Assembly (NCBI GenBank): GCA_026913215.1
Contig: JAPTYK010000001.1
Coordinates: forward strand, 248,001-312,000
Reading direction: 5' to 3'
DNA from: Streptomyces diastatochromogenes
Lineage (GTDB): Bacteria; Actinomycetota; Actinomycetes; Streptomycetales; Streptomycetaceae
Length of the DNA stretch: 64,000 nucleotides
In this document: one piece after another, positions 39,733 through 49,809 of the stretch
Layout of the letters: each line of letters begins with the position of its first letter
How positions within the stretch are numbered: the stretch's first letter is position 1
Notes under the pieces: generated by a model
Databases searched by the model: none
The model's input: only the letters and a program-made list of their open reading frames with translations
Told to the model about the DNA's origin: nothing
Translations under genes and position numbers: made by a program

Positions 39733-41354
39733 TCACATCACGCTGCCGCCGACCATCTTCTTCAGGGTGTCCCCGTCGACGACGCCGGTCGCGGGCAGCC
39801 CGACGGCCGTCTGGTAGTCGCGGATGTGGTTCTGGACGCTGCTGCCGTAGCGGGTCGCCGTCACCTTCCCCGTCCGCAGGTTGTCGATGCCGATCCGGGC
39901 GTTGGTGCGCGCCACGTCGAGGTCGTGGTCGCTGAACTGGCGGTTGTACGCCCACCAGAAGGCGGCCATCAGCTGCGTGGTCTCCATGCCGCTGGTCCCG
40001 GGCTTCACCTCGTCGGGCGTGACCCCCTGGGCCCAGAGGGAGGTGAGGGTGGCGCGCCCCAGGGTGCCTTCCGCGTCCGTGTTCAGGATCTCGCCGGAGT
40101 TCTTGCCGTTCTCGACGGCGTCCTTGACGACGGCGCGCTGGTAGCAGGCGATCGAGTCACGGGTCGCCCTGTCGATCACGCCCCGGCTCCAACTTCCCGT
40201 GAGCCGACAGGGGTTGGTGCTCCTCATGGCGGCGAGACGTTCCTGGGCGTACTCGACGACGAGGTCCTTCGCGTTGCCCTGGACCCAGGGCGGCACGGGC
40301 TGCGCCGAGGCCGGCGGGGGCGGGGCCGGCTGGTTCCCGTCGCCGTTGTCCGGGGCGGGGTGGTCGGAGCCGCTCCGCCGGATCCGCCGCCGGTCGCCCT
40401 GCCGCCCGAGCCGCCGCCCTGATCGCCACCGGGCCCGCCGCCCCCGTCGGTCGGCGGGGTCCCCTGTCGCGGGCGGCGGCGCGTCGCCGGCCGGGTTCCC
40501 GCCGGACGTGGGGCCGCCGGTCGTACGGGGCGGGGCGCCTGAGGCAGTTCGTCCCCGTCGCCCTGCGGCGCGGGCCGAGGCGCGCCGGTCGCCTGGAGCT
40601 CCTTGGCGGCGCTGACGATCTTCGGGGAGAAGCCGAACCAGAGCACGGCGAAGGCGATGGCGGCGGTCACCAGGAGTCCACCGATGACGACCAGCCAGTT
40701 CCCGAGGACGGGCCGCTGGTCGTAGGTGCCCTCCAGGTCGAGGGCGGTGTCGTCGCCCGCCCGGCGGACGGACACCGTGAACCGGTGCGACTCTCGGCGC
40801 CGGTCCACCGCACGGCCTGCGGCCGCACCACGAGTTCACCGAAGGCGGCACGCCCGGGGCGATCTGCACGGCGTTCGGCCGCACGTCGAAGGTGAGCCGG
40901 TTGGCCTCGTCGCGGACGATCAGCGACGCGGTCAGCGGGGTGTTCCCGAGGTTGTCGACGGCGATCCGGGCCCGCCCCGGAAGCGGCCGACGAGCGCCGG
41001 CGGCAGCAGCTCGGCGCGGGTCTCGGAGAACGGCGCGACGGTCAGCCGACCCTCCACCACATCGCGGCCGGCGGGGTTCTCCCGGGGGTCGACGCGGACG
41101 CCGTACGCGAGGGGCCCGGCCTCGACGTCCGAGGAGCGGGGCGGGGCGAAGGTGATCTCGGCGGTCCCCTCACTGCCCGGGTAGAGCCGCAGGACGTCCG
41201 GCTCCACCCGGGACCAGCCCGAGGGTTTGCCGACGAGGGAGAGCCGGTACTCCTCGACGGTGTCCCCGGTGTTGCGCACCCGCAGCCGGGCGGAGGTCCG
41301 GGCCCCCGGCTCGACGGTGCCGTCGGCCGGGTCCAGAGAGGTCCACATGGTCAT
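39733..41354 (-). CDS. membrane protein with COG1470-like N-terminus and peptidoglycan-binding-like C-terminus
   Basis: About 540 residues on the opposite strand, inside the injection-system locus. The N-terminal ~190 residues are beta-rich Ig-like repeats (MTMWTSLDPADGTVEPGART, RLRVRNTGDTVEEYRLSLVG) as in 'hydrolytic protein' COG1470 annotations. One membrane helix (NWLVVIGGLLVTAAIAFAVL) is followed by a Pro/Gly linker. The exported C-terminal ~190 residues end in a peptidoglycan-binding-like repeat (IRDYQTAVGLPATGVVDGDT). The topology puts the Ig part inside and the wall-binding part outside, suitable for docking an injection particle to the envelope. Slips lie near 40980, 40840 and 40370-40550. 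Role inferred. Confidence 0.65.
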
Positions 41355-41709
41355 GAGCGCAGGCTAGGGGCGCGGGGCGGGTTCCGGCTGCCCGAAAGTG
41401 CCGGTGCGGGGCAGCATCGCCTGCCCCGACGCCCCTCGGAGCCGTACGGGACGGGCCGCGACCGGCGGGTGCGCCCGCGGCCCCACCCTCGCACGCGCAG
41501 GCGCCGTGTCAGGGCCACGGGCTCCCCGTCGTGCGGCTCCGGAGCCCGCGACCGCACGCCCGACGCCGGGACGGACGTACGGACATGACCGTCAGGGCAG
41601 CCCCGCTGCCCTCGCGAGCGCCCTTCCTCCCTGGCCGGGGCGGTCCCGGCTCGGCGACAGTCGGAGACGTTCGGCCCGCTGTCCACGAGCGAAGGGGAGG
41701 GCACGCACG
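41355..41709. other. divergent intergenic region in eCIS locus
   Basis: About 355 bp between the divergent membrane protein and DUF4157 genes. No gene is supported. The only clear signal is the AAGGGGAGG ribosome-binding site before the ATG at 41710. It should contain the promoter of the structural genes, but I cannot identify a consensus pair. Confidence 0.5.
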
Positions 41710-42958
41710 ATGGAGTCGACACACCGCCACGCGCCGGGAGCGGACCGGGACGACCGGCCGGTCCCGCGCCCTGCCCGGATTCCCTGCCGCAGGACGCGGC
41801 ACGGCTCGTCGCCTCCGGCGGGACGGCGCACCTCGCCCCGGGGCCGCGGCCGCGCTGCAACGGCCGTGGGGAACGCGGCGTTCACCGCGGCACTCCAGCG
41901 CGACACGCACGTCCACGGCGCGGGCTGCGGCCACGCCCCGGGGACGACCGGCCCGTCCAGCGCTCCTCGGTCCCCGAGGTGCTGCGCTCGGCGGGACGCC
42001 CGCTGGAGGACGCGGTCCGCGCGGACATGGAAGCCCGGCTCGGCGCGGACTTCTCCGACGTCCGCGTCCACACCGACGCGGCGGCGAAGGCCTCGGCGGC
42101 CGAGGTCGGTGCCCGCGCGTACACCTCCGGTTCCCATGTGGTCATCGGCGAGGGCGGCGGCGACCGGCACACGCTCGCGCACGAACTGACCCATGTGATC
42201 CAGCAGCGGCAGGGCCCGGTCGCCGGCACCGACAACGGCTCCGGCCTGAAGGTCTCGGACCCCTCGGACCGCTTCGAACGCGAGGCGGAGACGAACGCGA
42301 CGCGCGCGCTGAGCGGGGCGGCTCCGGTGCAGCGGGCGGCGGGCCGCCCCTCCCTCCGCACCGCCTCCGAGAACGACGGACCGCCGCTCCAGCGGGTCAC
42401 CGAGGAGGACGAGCGGAAGGAGCGGGAGAGGCGCCAGAAGCACCACCGCAAGGCCATGGCCGTCGGGACCGGTCACGACGGCGCCGCGCAGCGCGCCATC
42501 CCCGAGCTCGCGGCCCTCGTCCCGCGGGCCTGACCGCACATCTCTTCGACGCCGCCCCGGTCGCCGGCGGCCCCGCGGTCGCCGCCAACCCCACGGGTCT
42601 TCACGCTTACACCAACGGATCGCTGCCGAACCGCATCGAGAAGGTCCGCCGCAGGGGTTCCCCCGCCAAGGTCCACGAGCTGCGCTGGAAGCACCAGGGC
42701 GCCACCGCCGAGAAGGACAGCACGATGTTCCCCGAGTGGATGCCCAGGGACCACGTGCGCGCGCTGATCGCGCTGAAGTACTTCCGGCCCGGCGCCACGA
42801 ACGGCGCCCTGAACCTGGAAGTGAACAACAGCAGGAACGTACGGGCCGAAGAGACCCGCCCCCTCTCGGCCGCCGACGTCGAGGCGTACATCCTGCGCGG
42901 CCACTCGATCGACCTGCACAAGTCCGGCGACACCGTCTACCCGGTCATGACCCCCTGA
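41710..42958 (+). CDS. DUF4157 (eCIS core) protein with putative EndoU-like toxin tail
   Basis: The repaired protein has about 415 residues. The centre is a DUF4157 domain: LEDAVRADMEARLGADFSDV, VRVHTDAAAKASA, and the metalloprotease-like motif TLAHELTHVIQQRQG. APVQR-type motifs flank it, as in many eCIS-associated cargo proteins. The C-terminal ~130 residues are distinct: GLHAYTNGSLPNRIEKV, then EKDSTMFPEWMPRDHVRALI, and finally SGDTVYPVMTP. The order Gly-His ... Ser-Thr-x-Phe-Pro ... Tyr-Pro near the end resembles bacterial EndoU-type nuclease toxins, though I cannot confirm catalytic residues. Slips occur near 41765, 41840, 41870, 41940 and 42525. A likely effector of the injection system. 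Confidence 0.65.
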
Positions 42959-42991
42959 CCGCCCCACCCTCTCCGAAGGAGCAGTCCCCGC

Positions 42992-44566
42992 ATGCCCACC
43001 TACCTGTCCCCCGGCGTCTACGTCGAGGAAGTCGCCAGCGGCTCCCGCCCCATCGAGGGCGTGGGCACCTCCGTCGCGGCGTTCGTCGGACTGTCGCCGA
43101 CCGGCCCGCTGAACGAGCCGGTGCTCGTCACCAACTGGTCGCAGTACGTCGCGTCGTTCGGTGACTTCACGGACGGGTACTACCTCGCCCACTCCGTGTA
43201 CGGCTTCTTCAACAACGGCGGCACCGCCGCCTATGTGGTGCGGGTGGGAGGCGGGGACGCCCAGGGCGCCACGGAGCCCGTCGCGGCCGCCGCGCCGCGC
43301 GAGCTCGTCGCCGGGAGGCCGTCGCGCTCGGCGCCTTCCGGGTCGCGGCCCTCGCCGCCGGGTCCGAGGCCGGAGGGGCGCTCACCGTCGAGGTGCAGGA
43401 CGTCGAGGGCGAGGCGGAGCGGTTCAAGCTGGTCGTCAAGGACGGCGAGAAGGTCGTCGAGAGCTTCGACGCCTCCGCGAAGAAGAGCGCCCGCAACTAC
43501 GTCGTCGCGCAGGTCAAGCAGCGTTCCAAGACCATCGTCCTGGAGGAGGCCGCGGCGGCGCGCAGCTCGTCCGGCCCGAGGCGCAGACCGTGACCCTCGC
43601 CCCGCCCGCGCAGGCCCCGGCGCCGGTCGCGGCGCGGGCGGCCGACGCGCCCGCCGCGATGGAGTCCGGGCAGTTCATCGGCGACTCCGCCGACCGCACC
43701 GGATTCGGCGGCCTGGAGGCCTTCGACGAGATCAACATGGTCGCCGTCCCCGACCTGATGGCCGCCTACCAGCAGGGCCTCATCGACCTGGAGCAGGTCA
43801 AGGCCGTCCAGCTCGGTCTGATCGCGCACTGCGAGCTGATGGGCGACCGGATGGCGATCCTCGACCCGCCGCCGGGCCTGAACGCCCGTGACGTCCGCAC
43901 GTGGCGCCAGGACATCGCCGGTTACGACTCCCGGTACGCGGCGCTCTACTACCCGTGGATCAAGTCGTTCGACCCGGCGGGCGGCCGGACCCGCACGGTG
44001 CCGCCGTCCGGGCACATGGCCGGCGTCTGGGCCCGCAACGACTCGGAGCGCGGTGTCCACAAGGCGCCCGCCAACGAGATCGTGCGCGGCGCGGTCGACC
44101 TGGAGCTCCAGATCACGCGCGGCGAGCAGGACCTGCTCAACCCGATCGGCGTCAACTGCATCCGCGCCTTCCCCGGCCGGGGCATCCGGGTGTGGGCGCG
44201 CGGACGCTGGCCTCCGACCCGGCCTGGCGGTACCTCAACGTCCGCCGCTACTTCAACTACCTCGAGGAGTCGATCCTCGTCGGGACGCAGTGGGTCGTCT
44301 TCGAGCCCAACGACCAGTCGCTGTGGGCCCGCATCCGCCGCAACATCTCCGCGTTCCTCGTCAACGAGTGGCGGCAGGGCGCCCTGTTCGGCCAGCGCGC
44401 CGAGGACGCCTTCTACGTGAAGTGCGACGCCGAGACCAACCCGCCGGAGTCGGTGGACCTCGGCCGGGTGGTCTGCGAGATCGGCATCGCCCCCGTGAAG
44501 CCCGCCGAGTTCGTCGTCTTCCGCCTCGCGCAGTTCCAGGGCGGCGGCGGCGAGCTGGAGGAGTAG
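42992..44566 (+). CDS. eCIS contractile sheath protein
   Basis: About 525 residues. The N-terminus (MPTYLSPGVYVEEVASGSRP, then VGTSVAAFVGLSPTGPLNEP) and the C-terminal region (YFNYLEESILVGTQWVVFEP, then NDQSLWARIRRNISAFLVNE) are classical for phage-tail sheath proteins of eCIS and T6SS-like particles. In the middle, residues ~110-210 form a variable surface insertion (VEVQDVEGEAERFKLVVKDG). Slips occur near 43300, 43565 and 44205. Only one sheath gene is present, unlike the three of Afp. It contracts to drive the inner tube. Confidence 0.88.
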
Positions 44567-44629
44567 CCCTCAGCGGCCCGCAGCAGCCCCCGTACCCATC
44601 CCGACCCCTCATGAACAGGAGTGAACCGC

Positions 44630-45073
44630 ATGTCCCTCGACACCGGTGACGCCCTCACCACCCACAATTTCGGCCTGCAGATCGACGGCGTCATGGTCGA
44701 GACCCTGCAGGAGATCAGCGGCCTCACGATGGAGCAGGACGTCATCGAGTTCCAGCAGGTCTCGGCGGACGGCAAGCCGATCATCAAGAAGCTCCCCGGC
44801 GTGAAGAAGGCCGGCGAGTGCACGGTCACCCGTGGCGCCACGCAGTCCGCCGCCTTCACCGAATGGATCTCCGCGTCCATCGCCGGCGACATGGGCTCCG
44901 CCCGCAAGGACGCGTCCATCATCTTCCTCGACTACCAGCTGACCGAGGTCAAGCGGTACAACCTGCGCAACGCCTGGTGCACCAAGGTCGAACTGAGCTC
45001 GACCAAGGCCGGTGACGCCGCCGCCCTCACCGAGCAGGTCACCATCACCTTCGAAGAGCTGACCCTCGGCTGA
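44630..45073 (+). CDS. eCIS inner tube protein (gp19 family)
   Basis: An intact 147-residue tube protein starting MSLDTGDALTTHNFGLQIDG. LQEISGLTMEQDVIEFQQV and VTITFEELTLG are typical of the T4 gp19/Afp1 family, which stacks as hexameric rings inside the sheath. I use the ATG at 44630 because AGGAG is nine bases upstream. The stop shares one base with the next start. Confidence 0.9.
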   Translation: MSLDTGDALTTHNFGLQIDGVMVETLQEISGLTMEQDVIEFQQVSADGKPIIKKLPGVKKAGECTVTRGATQSAAFTEWISASIAGDMGSARKDASIIFLDYQLTEVKRYNLRNAWCTKVELSSTKAGDAAALTEQVTITFEELTLG

Positions 45074-45492
45074 TGCGACGCGAAGGATCGGCGGGACCGC
45101 AGCACGACCGCCCGCAGGAGCCGCTGCGCACGGAGTTCGAGTTCGAGCTGCCGCGCGGCTTCGTCGACGAGGCGGGCACCGTGCACCGTCACGGGGCGAT
45201 GCGCCTCGCCACGGCCCGGGACGAGCTGCTGCCGCTGCGGGACATCCGGGTCCGCGAGAACCCGGCGTACCTGTCGGTGGTGCTGCTCGGCCGGGTCATC
45301 ACCCGGCTCGGCACGCTCCCGTCGGTCCACGACGGGACGGTGGAGAACATGTTCGCCTCCGACCTGGCGTTCCTCCAGGACTTCTACCGGCAGATCAACG
45401 CGGAGGGCCACACCCGGGCCGCCGTCGCCTGCCCGCACTGCGAGGAGTCCTTCGAGGTCGAGCTCGCCGGGAGCCGCCTGGGGGAATCGTGA
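45073..45492 (+). CDS. eCIS tail-assembly protein with CxxC motif
   Basis: An intact 139-residue protein. The segment RTEFEFELPRGFVDEAGTVH and FASDLAFLQDFYRQINAEGH resembles T4-like/eCIS tail assembly chaperones. A zinc-knuckle-like CPHCEESFEVEL is near the C-terminus. It follows the tube gene with one base shared and overlaps the next small ORF by four bases, as tail-assembly chaperone pairs often do. Confidence 0.7.
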   Translation: MRREGSAGPQHDRPQEPLRTEFEFELPRGFVDEAGTVHRHGAMRLATARDELLPLRDIRVRENPAYLSVVLLGRVITRLGTLPSVHDGTVENMFASDLAFLQDFYRQINAEGHTRAAVACPHCEESFEVELAGSRLGES

Positions 45493-45641
45493 CGTACGCG
45501 GCCGACCGGATCGAGGAGGAGACCGCGTACCTCGCCTTCCACTTCCACTGGGGCATGGACGACATCCTCGACCTGGAGCACGCGGACCGGCGTCGGTACG
45601 TGGCACAGGTGGCCTCGCTGGTGGAGCGGTCGCAGGCATAA
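45489..45641 (+). CDS. small DUF6760-type eCIS protein
   Basis: A 50-residue ORF starting at the GTG at 45489. It contains RIEEETAYLAFHFHWGMDD and ILDLEHADRRRYVAQV, a short conserved helical pair found after tube genes in many eCIS clusters. It overlaps the preceding gene (GTGA) and lies 36 bases before the Pro-rich protein. Probably a chaperone partner for tail assembly. Confidence 0.7.
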   Translation: MTYAADRIEEETAYLAFHFHWGMDDILDLEHADRRRYVAQVASLVERSQA

Positions 45642-45677
45642 CGGCAGGAACGGGAAGGGAGGGCGGAGAAGGTGGGC

Positions 45678-48584
45678 ATGTTCGAGAAGTGGCGGACGCG
45701 GAGGTCTTCCGCGCCGGAGTCCGGTGCGCCCGCGCGCGATGCGGCACCCGCGGCGTCCGTCGCGCCCGGCGACGCGTGGCGGGCCCTTCCGCCCGTCCAA
45801 CGCGTCCTCCCGAATCCCCCGCACCATCACGGAGCACGGCTTCTCCACCTCCCTCGCCACCCACTGGAACCCTCCTTCCAGACCTCCCTCGGCCACGGCG
45901 CGGTCCCGGACGCCCCGCAGGCCTCCTCCTCGACGCGATCCGTCCCGTACGGGAACCCGCCTCCGAACTCCCCGGCCTCCGACTGCCTTCGGCACCGGTC
46001 CCGACCCCCACGCCCGCGCCCGGCAGCCCCGCGACCCCGCCCGTTCAGCGTGCGACCACGCCCTCGGGCGGCCGTACCGATACGGGCGGCACGGTGCCCG
46101 CGCCCGCGCCTGCGGCCTCGGCGCCGGTACAGCGGGGTAAGGCGTCGGCGCCGGACGGGGTGCGGGCGCCACTCCTGCTCCAGGGTCGGGCAAGGCGGTC
46201 GCTCCCGTACGGGGCGAGGCCACTCCTCCGGTACGGGGCGACGCACCGACGCCGGGACTGGGGCGGGGGCGGGGTACCGCGTCGACGCCAGTAAGCGGTG
46301 ACGCGGTTGCCCCGGCACGGAGGGAGGCAGCCGCTCCGGTACGAGGCGAGGGCGCCGCTCCCGTACGGAGTGAGGCCGCCGGCCCGGTACGGACCGAGGT
46401 CACCCTCCGGTACGGAGCGAAGGACGCGCCCGGAGCCGGGTCCTGTACGGGGCGGCAACGCCCTGCCCTCCGCCCCGACCACGGCCGCTCACCGATCCGT
46501 TTCTCCCCGGTTCAGCGGGCCACCGCCGCCGCGAGCACCCCGGCGCGGCCCTCCGGACCCTCCGCGCCGCGCACGGCCACGTCTCCGGCGCCCGTCCGGC
46601 CTGTGCCCGAGCGGCGCTCGCCGCTGGTCTCCGCCCGGCCCGTACAGCCACCACGGCGGCTGGCTCCGGCCGGTGCCGGCCCCGTCCAGCGGACGGCGAC
46701 CCCGCGCGTACGGCCGAGCCGGCCGAAACGGCGCCCACGACCGCGTCCGACACCGCCGCACCGGAGCCTTCGGCCCCGGGCGGCCCCAGAACGTCCTGGG
46801 CCCTGCTTCCCGCTGGGCCCGGGACTCCCACCGGCACGCCCGACGCCCCGGTGCAGCGCCGTCCCCCGTACGGCGTTCACGGCGCGCCCCGGGCGCCGAC
46901 TGGAGCACGGCGGCGCCCCGTCGTCGCCGGATCCCGCCCCCACGGCTCCCCTGCCCAGGCGCGTGAGCCGCGCTCCACCACGCCGACCCCGAGCCCTGCG
47001 GCCGCACCTCCGGCGGCTCCCTCCGCCCAGGCACGCGAACCGCGCCCCAGCGCCCCGACGCCCTCGACCCGACCGGGACTCGGCGCACCCATACAGCGCT
47101 CCACCACCCCCAACCCGAGCCCCACCACCACACCCCCGGCAGCTTCCCCGCCCAGGCGCGCGAGCCGCACCCCAGCACCACGAACCAGGGCCCTGCAGCC
47201 GCACCTCCGGCGGCTCCCTCCGCCCAAGCGCGCGAACCGCGCCCCAGCGCCACAACGTCCCCGACCCGACCGGGACTCGGCGCACCCATACAGCGCTCCA
47301 CCACCCCCAACCCAAGCCCCACCACCACACCCCCGGCAGCTCCCCCCGCCCAGGCGCGCGAGCCGTACCCCGCCACCCCGAACCCAGGCCCAACGGCCGC
47401 ACTTCCGACGCCTTCCTCCTCCCAGGCGCGCGAACCGCGCCCCACCACCCCGAACCCGGGCCCTACGGCCGCACCTCCGACGGCTCCCCCCGCCCAGGCG
47501 CGCGCGCCGCACCCCACCACCCCGACGCCCCCGACCCGCCCAGGACTCGGCGCACCCGTACAGCGCTCCACCACCGAGGCGCCCGGCCCCAGGCCAAGCA
47601 GGCCAAGCCCGCGTCCCGCAGGTCTCCGATCGGTGCGCCGGTCGCGCGTACGCCCGTTGGCACGGACTCGGCGGCTTCGCCCGCGTCCGCCGCCCCGCCA
47701 CTGCCCCCGCCCCGCTTCCTCGCAGGTCCGGCCGACGGCCCCGCTGCGATCGCCGCGCCCACCGAGCCGGTTCGCACGGGTCCGAACCCGCCCCGGCCCC
47801 AGGCCTCGGCCGCCGCCGTCCCGCTCGTGCCGCCGGCGGCGGTACGGGACGGGTCACGGCCCGTCGTGCAGCGCGCCATCGCGGCGGAACGAGCTCGGAG
47901 TGGCGTCGAAACGGCGCGGCGGGCCGCTGCCGGGCCGCTTCCCGTGGTGACGGTGACCGATCTCCCCGTGCCACCGCGCCCGCGGCTGAGCGGCGCGCGG
48001 TGCTGCCGCTCGCGACCGGTCGGCCGCTCATGCCGAGGCTTCCCGGCGCTGCGGAGGGTTCCGTCGGGACGGCGCCACGTGCGGGGTCGTGCCCGGCGCC
48101 GCGTCCGGTGCGGGGCCAGCGCCTCGGCCGTGCCGCTCTCCCGTCAGGCGCGGCCGGCGGGCGGATCGGCGGTGCAGCGGTCCGAGGTCGGCGCCCGGCC
48201 CCTCGTCGCTCCGCTCGCCGCGCCGTCCGCGGCGGGGCCCGTGGCTCGTCCGGTGGTGGTGCAGCGGAGCGCTCCCGCGCCTGCTCCTCCTCAGGCGGCC
48301 CCCGTGCCGCCCGGACCGCCGCCCGGGTCCGGAGCCCCGTGCTCCGCGGGCCGCCGCCGTCGCCCGGACCGCGCCCGGCGTGGGTCCGTGCAGCGGAGCG
48401 CGGGGGCGGCGGGGACGGGGCGGCGCCCGGTGAGGCCGTCCCGGTGTCATCGCCCGCGCCCGAATCGCCGAGCCAGCTGGACGAGTTGGCGCGGCGGCTC
48501 GTCACTCCGCTGTCCCGGCTGCTGCGCGCCGAGCTGCGTGCCGACCGGGAACGGGTGGGGCGGCTGCGTGACCACGGCCACTGA
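45678..48584 (+). CDS. very long Pro/Ala-rich repeat protein in the tape-measure position
   Basis: About 970 codons between the small tail-assembly ORF and the second tube gene. The start (MFEKWR or, six bases earlier, GTG) and the end (LDELARRLVTPLSRLLRAEL, then RADRERVGRLRDHGH) look conserved. Most of the middle is low-complexity: Pro, Ala, Arg, Thr with recurring PVQR or PIQR motifs and repeats such as AQAREPRPS and TRPGLGAPIQRSTT. Because the composition keeps every frame open, the true frame can be followed only in pieces and there are many slips. It has no recognised domain. Position suggests a tape measure or cargo/linker; this is inference. Confidence 0.55.
46950..47590. repeat. tandem imperfect repeats within Pro-rich gene
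   Basis: Imperfect repeats with units of roughly 45-190 bp. CTCGGCGCACCCATACAGCG recurs near 47087 and 47278, with a variant near 47548 (CCCGTACAGCG). Between copies lie several units encoding A-Q-A-R-E-P-x-P-x-x-x-P-x-P-G-P. The near-identity suggests recent expansion by recombination or slippage. Confidence 0.75.
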
Positions 48585-48629
48585 CCGAAGAACGACAGAA
48601 ACCTTCCAGCGACCCGAGAGACCCGCCTC

Positions 48630-49067
48630 ATGCCCACGCAGCCGGACCCCGCGTCCACCGTCTTCTTCAAGCTCACGATCGACGGCCAGGACCTCGGCCT
48701 GTTCAACGGCTGCGACGGCCTGTCCTCGGAGGTGGAGGTGGAGCAGCGCAGGGAGGGCGGCAACAACGGGTTCGTGTGGCAGCTTCCCACGCGTGTCACC
48801 TTCTCGACGATCCGGCTCACCCGCCCCCTGACGCCGGACACGGCGAAGGTCGCGGCGTGGATCTCGTCGCTGGCGACGGGCATCACGCGGCCGACGGCGC
48901 AGATCGCGGCGCTGCGCGCGGACGGGTCGACGGTCGCGCAGTGGGGGCTCGTCGAGGTGCTGCCGGTGCGGTGGACGGGGCCGACGCTGGACCCGTCGAG
49001 TCCGGCGGTGGCGACCGAGACGCTGGAGATCGCGCACCACGGGTTCACCGACGCGGGAGGCGCCTGA
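48630..49067 (+). CDS. second eCIS tube protein (Afp5-like, gp19 family)
   Basis: An intact 145-residue protein: STVFFKLTIDGQDLGLFNGC, then GLSSEVEVEQRREGGNNGF, and the C-terminal ETLEIAHHGFTDAGG. This is the gp19/gpFII tube family, related to but clearly different from the tube protein at 44630. In eCIS such second tube proteins form the first ring on the baseplate. It ends one base before the LysM gene. Confidence 0.85.
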   Translation: MPTQPDPASTVFFKLTIDGQDLGLFNGCDGLSSEVEVEQRREGGNNGFVWQLPTRVTFSTIRLTRPLTPDTAKVAAWISSLATGITRPTAQIAALRADGSTVAQWGLVEVLPVRWTGPTLDPSSPAVATETLEIAHHGFTDAGGA

Positions 49068-49068
49068 G

Positions 49069-49809
49069 ATGGCCGGGATCATGGGCGGCCTGGCGGCCCG
49101 CGGCCTGTCGCGGGCCTCGCTCTCCATCCATCAGCCGCCGACGGACCTGGGCGGCTCGATGGGCGGCCGGATGGGCGAGGTGAAGTTCCAGTTCAACCCG
49201 GACCAGTTGCAGCTGAGCCGGTCCGCGAACTGGCACACGGAGCCGGCCGTCGCGTACACCCGTGGCGCGCCGCCGAAGTTCACCGGCAGCGAGCCCGCCC
49301 GGCTCCGCCTCGAAGTGTTCCTCGACCGCTCCGACGACCCGTCGTCGAACGACGTGCAGCAGCAGGTGGAGCTGCTGCTGTCCTGCTGCGAGGTGACCCA
49401 GCAGAGCATCGGCGCGAAGGCGCCGTCGCCGCCGTGGGTGCAGTTCTCGTGGGGGTCGTTCTCGACGGTGCGGTTCGTCGCGTACGTGACCTCCGTCGAG
49501 GCCACGTACACCCTGTTCAGCCCGAGCGGCATCCCGATCCGCGCCACCTGTTCGCTCTCGCTGACCGAGGTCGCCACCGCGACCAAGAAGCAGAACCCGA
49601 CGTCCGGCGCGCTCTCCGCCCGCACGGCGCACCGGACGGTCGCCGGGGACTCCCTGGCCTCGCTGGCGTGGCGGGAGTACGGCGACGCGACGCTGTGGCG
49701 GGTCATCGCGGAGGCGAACGGCATCGACGATCCGATGCGGCTGCGCCCGGGCACGGAACTGCTGCTCCCGTCCACCACCAACATGCCGGAGACCGAGGGC
49801 GCCTCATGA
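49069..49809 (+). CDS. eCIS baseplate hub protein with LysM domain (Afp7-like)
   Basis: An intact 246-residue protein. The N-terminal part (GEVKFQFNPDQLQLSRSANW) matches the Afp7/Pvc7 family. The last ~50 residues are a LysM-like module (HRTVAGDSLASLAWREYGDA, then LRPGTELLLPS) that joins the tube end to the spike in eCIS baseplates. Its stop overlaps the next ATG by four bases. Confidence 0.87.
   Translation: MAGIMGGLAARGLSRASLSIHQPPTDLGGSMGGRMGEVKFQFNPDQLQLSRSANWHTEPAVAYTRGAPPKFTGSEPARLRLEVFLDRSDDPSSNDVQQQVELLLSCCEVTQQSIGAKAPSPPWVQFSWGSFSTVRFVAYVTSVEATYTLFSPSGIPIRATCSLSLTEVATATKKQNPTSGALSARTAHRTVAGDSLASLAWREYGDATLWRVIAEANGIDDPMRLRPGTELLLPSTTNMPETEGAS

Noticed and set aside
46950..47590. CRISPR array
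   Set aside because: The repeats are imperfect, coding, lack regular unique spacers, and no cas genes are present.
46877..49048. Minus-strand open frame of more than 700 codons across the Pro-rich gene
   Set aside because: It results from GC-rich repeats and also runs antisense to the conserved second tube gene; no ribosome-binding site or domain.
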